A program made the position numbers and the translations under genes. A stretch of DNA of 64,000 nucleotides from Pumilibacter muris (GTDB lineage Bacteria > Bacillota > Clostridia > Christensenellales > Pumilibacteraceae). Where the stretch lies: the NCBI RefSeq assembly GCF_943193045.1, contig NZ_CALPCN010000005.1, forward strand, positions 148,699 through 212,698, read 5' to 3'. Below, in pieces: positions 61,185 to 64,000 of the stretch (the stretch's first letter is position 1; every line of letters begins with the position of its first letter). The notes beneath the pieces were generated by a model. That model did not search any database. It saw nothing but the letters and a program-made list of their open reading frames with translations, and was not told the origin of the DNA.

Positions 61185-62189
61185 TTATTTGCTCATTGCC
61201 TCTTGCACGGCAACGGCAACGGCAACACTCGCGCCCACCATAGGGTTGTTGCCCATGCCGATAAGTCCCATCATTTCAACGTGAGCGGGAACCGACGAAG
61301 AACCTGCGAACTGCGCGTCGGAGTGCATTCTGCCCATTGTGTCGGTCATGCCGTAAGAAGCGGGACCCGCAGCCATGTTGTCGGGGTGAAGAGTTCTGCC
61401 AGTGCCGCCGCCCGACGCAACCGAGAAATACTTTTTGCCGTTGTCTACCGCCCACTTTTTGTAGGTGCCCGCAACGGGATGTTGGAAACGCGTGGGGTTG
61501 GTGGAGTTGCCCGTGATTGAAACGTCAACCTTTTCATGTTGCATAATTGCAACGCCCTCGCGCACGTCGTCGGCGCCGTAGCAACGAACCTTAGCTTTTT
61601 CGCCGTCGGAATACGGAATAGTAGCCACAACAGCCAAATCGCCCGTAGCGTAGTCGTATTTGGTTTGAACGTAAGTGAAGCCGTTTATGCGCGAAATAAT
61701 CATAGCCGCGTCTTTGCCGAGACCGTTCAATATTACTTGCAACGGTTGTTTGCGCACTTTGTTCGCAGTTTTGGCAATGCCTATCGCGCCCTCAGCCGCC
61801 GCAAAGCTCTCGTGCCCTGCCAAAAAGCAGAAGCATTTCGTGTTCTCGTCCAAAAGCATGGAAGCAAGATTGCCGTGCCCCAAGCCAACCGCGCGTTGCT
61901 CCGCAACCGAGCCGGGAACGCAAAACGCCTGCAAGCCCTCGCCTATCGCCACAGCCGCGTCGGTCGCCTTTTTGCAACCTTTCTTGATTGCGATTGCGCA
62001 ACCCACAGTGTAAGCCCACGACGCGTTTTCAAACGCTATCATTTGAGTTGATTTAACTATTTTATCAACGTCTATGCCCTTATCGAGGCAAATTTTGCGC
62101 GCCTCTTCAAGGTCTTTAATTCCGTTCGCTTTAAGCGCCGCGTTGATTTTCTTTATTCTTTTATCATAACCTTCAAAAGTGATACTCAT
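61185..62189 (-). CDS. GGGtGRT-family protein
   Basis: A 334-residue protein of the conserved family named for VASGGGTGRTLHPD (about residues 257-270). Other conserved stretches are FCFLAGHESFAAAEGAIGIA and SITGNSTNPTRFQHPVAGTYK; the C-terminus is a run of small residues (MVGASVAVAVAVQEAM). The function of the family is not known to me. It lies 30 bp after a NifU-like scaffold gene, the partner usually found beside it, so the two form a conserved pair, perhaps for an Fe-S-related process (inferred). Confidence 0.88.
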   Translation of the reverse strand: MSITFEGYDKRIKKINAALKANGIKDLEEARKICLDKGIDVDKIVKSTQMIAFENASWAYTVGCAIAIKKGCKKATDAAVAIGEGLQAFCVPGSVAEQRAVGLGHGNLASMLLDENTKCFCFLAGHESFAAAEGAIGIAKTANKVRKQPLQVILNGLGKDAAMIISRINGFTYVQTKYDYATGDLAVVATIPYSDGEKAKVRCYGADDVREGVAIMQHEKVDVSITGNSTNPTRFQHPVAGTYKKWAVDNGKKYFSVASGGGTGRTLHPDNMAAGPASYGMTDTMGRMHSDAQFAGSSSVPAHVEMMGLIGMGNNPMVGASVAVAVAVQEAMSK

Positions 62190-62219
62190 TTTTCGATTCT
62201 CCTTTCTTTAATCCCGCGC

Positions 62220-62912
62220 TTATTGCTTTCTCGGGTCGATATATTGAGCCGCGCCCTCGAATCTGCCGTATGTGCCCGTAGACGATTTGAGAGCCTCGTT
62301 CGCGTCCATTCCGCCGCGAATCTTTTCCATCATAACGCCGAGCTTAACAAACTCGTAGCCTATAACAAGCCCCTCTTTATCGAGTGCAAGCTTGGTTATA
62401 TATCCTTCCGCCATTTCGAGGTAGCGCACGCCTTTCGCTTCGGTGGAATAAATGGTACCTATTTGGCTACGCGTGCCTTTGCCCAAATCTTCGAGCCCCG
62501 CGCCGATTTCGAGCCCGTCTTCCGAGAAAGCCGACTGCGTTCTGCCGTAAACTATTTGCAAAAACAGCTCGCGCATAGCGGTGTTGATTGCGTCGCACAC
62601 AAGGTCGGTGTTGAGCGCTTCCAAAAGAGTTTTTCCGGGAAGGATTTCGCCCGCCATAGCCGCCGAATGAGTCATACCCGAGCAACCGAGCGTTTCAACA
62701 AGCGCCTCGCGTATGATTCCTTCTTTAACGTTGAGCGTAAGTTTGCAAGCACCCTGCTGAGGAGCGCACCAACCCACGCCGTGAGTAAGACCGCTTATGT
62801 CTTTAATTTCTTTTGCCTGAACCCACTTGCCCTCTTCGGGTATGGGGGCGGGACCGTGATGAGGACCCTTTTTGACGCAAATCATTCTTTCTACGTCTTT
62901 TGAAAAATGCAC
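62220..62912 (-). CDS. NifU/IscU-like scaffold protein
   Basis: A 230-residue protein with an IscU-type core: TLGCSGMTHSAAMAGEILPGKTLLEAL is the cysteine-centred scaffold loop, and GVGWCAPQQGACKLTL precedes it. The third cysteine (about residue 105, LVCDAIN) fits the scaffold fold. A C-terminal region of about 100 residues (MAEGYITKLALDKEGLVIGYEFVKLG) is not in ordinary IscU. The start is a GTG at 62912 with GGAGG nine bases away. It is the first gene of the pair with the GGGtGRT protein. Confidence 0.85.
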   Translation of the reverse strand: MHFSKDVERMICVKKGPHHGPAPIPEEGKWVQAKEIKDISGLTHGVGWCAPQQGACKLTLNVKEGIIREALVETLGCSGMTHSAAMAGEILPGKTLLEALNTDLVCDAINTAMRELFLQIVYGRTQSAFSEDGLEIGAGLEDLGKGTRSQIGTIYSTEAKGVRYLEMAEGYITKLALDKEGLVIGYEFVKLGVMMEKIRGGMDANEALKSSTGTYGRFEGAAQYIDPRKQ

Positions 62913-62963
62913 GTTTTTTTACCTCCGAATACTGAATTCCTTATTATGTTGATGCGCTTAACC

Positions 62964-62993
62964 GCACAAATATAATTATAACACTTTTTGCGC
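62964..62993 (-). promoter_or_regulatory. Probable promoter of the scaffold-GGGtGRT pair
   Basis: Minus strand TTGCAA, about 18-bp spacer, TATAAT, ending some 55 bp before the GTG start. Confidence 0.55.
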
Positions 62994-63041
62994 CTGTTTT
63001 GCAACTGTTTTGAAATGATGAAATTTTTTTCAAACAATACG

Positions 63042-63245
63042 CTATGAAAAAAAATCACACAAAGTAATATTCAAAGCTATGCAAATCTTTTGAATATTTT
63101 TTAGTGACGGACTTTTTTCATTTTTAAACCACGAATATATTGTAGCCGTACTAATATTGGCTTGCAATGAAAGTTCGCATAATGACCAACCTTTTTCATT
63201 GCAATAACTCGTTATTTTTTTCTTATACAGTCTGTTATCAATCAT
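63042..63245 (-). CDS. Small XRE-family HTH protein
   Basis: A 67-residue Cro/C1-type protein that is little more than a DNA-binding domain: KKKITSYCNEKGWSLCELSLQANISTATIYSWFKNEKSPSLKNIQKICIALNI. AGGTGG precedes the ATG. It is more AT-rich than its neighbours. A near-perfect palindrome (TGCTATATATAGCA, 63307-63320) lies 60 bp upstream and is a likely operator. Target genes are unknown. Confidence 0.85.
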   Translation of the reverse strand: MIDNRLYKKKITSYCNEKGWSLCELSLQANISTATIYSWFKNEKSPSLKNIQKICIALNITLCDFFS

Positions 63246-63299
63246 TAAAAGTCCACCTAAAAATTTTTAATAACATAACTATACTACTTTTGGGTTTCT

Positions 63300-63326
63300 T
63301 ATGTACTGCTATATATAGCATACATA
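63300..63326. promoter_or_regulatory. Palindrome upstream of the small HTH gene
   Basis: TATGTA and TACATA flank TGCTATATATAGCA (63307-63320), a 14-bp perfect palindrome, between the phosphatase stop and the HTH start; a plausible autoregulatory operator. Confidence 0.5.
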
Positions 63327-63336
63327 AGAATTATAT

Positions 63337-63795
63337 TCACATTTTTTCAAGCATTGCGGAAAGTCCGCGACAAATATCGTTATAGCAAGTTTTAAAATCG
63401 CGTGTATACCACGGGTCGGAAACGTCGTCGGAAGAATTAAGATAGCTCATAAGCTTAACGCATTTGCGGGCGTTTTGCTCACCTAAAATGCGCACCGCGC
63501 CGCGCAAATTGCTTTCGTCCATGCAAACGAACAAATCGAATTTTTCCGCGTCGGAGGCAACAATCTTTCGGGCACGCTTATGCGAACAGTCTATTCCTTT
63601 GCTCTTCAAAAGCGAAGCTACGGGCGGATAAACGGGATTTCCCACGCCGCCCCAAATTTCTTCGCTCGATACCGCGCTCGACTCAACTTCGAACTCGTTT
63701 TGCCGTCCCGCTTTTTCGAGCATATCTTTAAACACAAATTCCGCCATAGGACTGCGGCAAATATTGCCGTGACACACAAACATAATTTTACGCAT
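63337..63795 (-). CDS. Low-molecular-weight protein tyrosine phosphatase
   Basis: A 152-residue phosphatase with the P-loop FVCHGNICRSPMAE (C8-x5-R14) and the acid motif DPWYTRDF near residue 128. Length is typical. Relatives act on protein tyrosine phosphate or arginine phosphate and in regulation of capsule or stress. The promoter on the minus strand is TTGACT, 18 bp, TATACT (63853-63824). No kinase gene is adjacent. Confidence 0.93.
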   Translation of the reverse strand: MRKIMFVCHGNICRSPMAEFVFKDMLEKAGRQNEFEVESSAVSSEEIWGGVGNPVYPPVASLLKSKGIDCSHKRARKIVASDAEKFDLFVCMDESNLRGAVRILGEQNARKCVKLMSYLNSSDDVSDPWYTRDFKTCYNDICRGLSAMLEKM

Positions 63796-63902
63796 ATTTT
63801 CAACTCCGTATTATTTCGCAATAAGTATAGCATGCCGCAAAGAAAAAAGTCAACGCTCGTTAAATAAAAACACCGAGCAAATGAACGAAAACAATATAAA
63901 AG

Positions 63903-63936
63903 AAAAACGACTGCGCAAAACTGCACAATCGTTTTT
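63903..63936 (-). terminator. Terminator of the rRNA operon
   Basis: AAAAACGATTGTGCA / TGCGCAGTCGTTTTT (with G-U pairs) just after the 5S rRNA end, followed by T residues on the minus strand. Confidence 0.85.
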
Positions 63937-63943
63937 AATGAAA

Positions 63944-64000
63944 TGCGGCAATTACCTACTCTCCCGGCTCGTTGCCAAGCAAGTACCCTCGGCTCCACGA
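63944..64000 (-). rRNA. 5S ribosomal RNA, 3' part
   Basis: Read on the minus strand, the last 57 bases give GGTACTTGC...GGCAACGAGCC then GGGAGAGTAGGTAATTGCCG, the conserved 3' half of 5S rRNA (loop D/E region and the closing strand). The 5' half lies beyond the window. A terminator follows at once, so this is the end of an rRNA operon. Confidence 0.88.

Noticed and set aside
1..64000. CRISPR array, prophage or insertion sequence
   Set aside because: No regularly spaced repeats, transposase, integrase or phage structural genes were found.

Overview
The window reads as chromosomal DNA of an anaerobic Bacillota (Clostridia-type) gut or fermentative bacterium. The grounds are a glycyl-radical microcompartment locus, Shine-Dalgarno-rich starts, many Gly/Ser/Ala-Cys lipoproteins with InlB-type repeats, a CD1871A-like CxxC protein, a YtaF/MntP-like protein and typical Clostridial gene pairs. 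A finer placement cannot be read from the sequence. No phage, insertion sequence, CRISPR array or tRNA gene was found; the last bases enter a 5S rRNA on the minus strand.

Layout. (1) 1-8805, minus strand: most of a glycyl-radical propanediol-dehydratase microcompartment locus (GRM5-like, the fucose/rhamnose type), made of the dehydratase, its activase, a PduU/EutS-like shell protein, a class II aldolase, a PduO-C/GlcG-like protein, a CoA-acylating aldehyde dehydrogenase, a zinc-type alcohol dehydrogenase and three BMC shell genes, the last cut by the window edge. Two strong promoters carry shared AAACCACA/TGTGGTTT elements. (2) 8958-12972: a membrane protein, then ackA and pta, which can turn acyl-CoA into acid plus ATP, then an MntP/YtaF-like protein. 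(3) 13121-19080: two ATPase-permease fusion ABC proteins in one operon with tandem promoters, one holding a C9/G9 tract, followed by a degenerate ABC-ATPase-like gene whose ribosome binding site lies in a terminator hairpin. (4) 19375-30065: rsmI, trmN-like, tilS, rpoC and rpoB. (5) 30387-32026, plus strand: a solitary parA overlapping an AraC-family regulator.

(6) 32204-40990: a five-gene minus-strand operon (two duplicated InlB-repeat lipoproteins, a lipoprotein of FN3-like repeats, a membrane protein with HExxH, another membrane protein) whose promoter is covered by TTAGTCTTA operators and faces a small XRE regulator. (7) 41327-45581: a MazEF-like pair, a NAD(P)HX repair enzyme, acpS, a P1-family peptidase and recX. 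(8) 45679-52197, plus strand: two tiny Cys-rich proteins and three lipoproteins, one with a thioredoxin domain and one with a C9 tract just after the lipobox. (9) 52317-56364: a redox module (membrane protein ending in a CD1871A-like CxxC tail, and a polyferredoxin fused to a thioredoxin domain) and a divergent cysteine-desulfidase-like gene. (10) 56473-64000: a giant GLUG-repeat lipoprotein, the GGGtGRT/NifU-like pair, a small HTH protein, a low-molecular-weight phosphatase and the 3' end of a 5S rRNA.

The most coherent less-described units are the XRE-controlled lipoprotein/metalloprotease operon, the extracytoplasmic thioredoxin/polyferredoxin module, and possible phase variation at two C9 tracts. 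Functions not backed by motifs are stated as inference. No database search was run.
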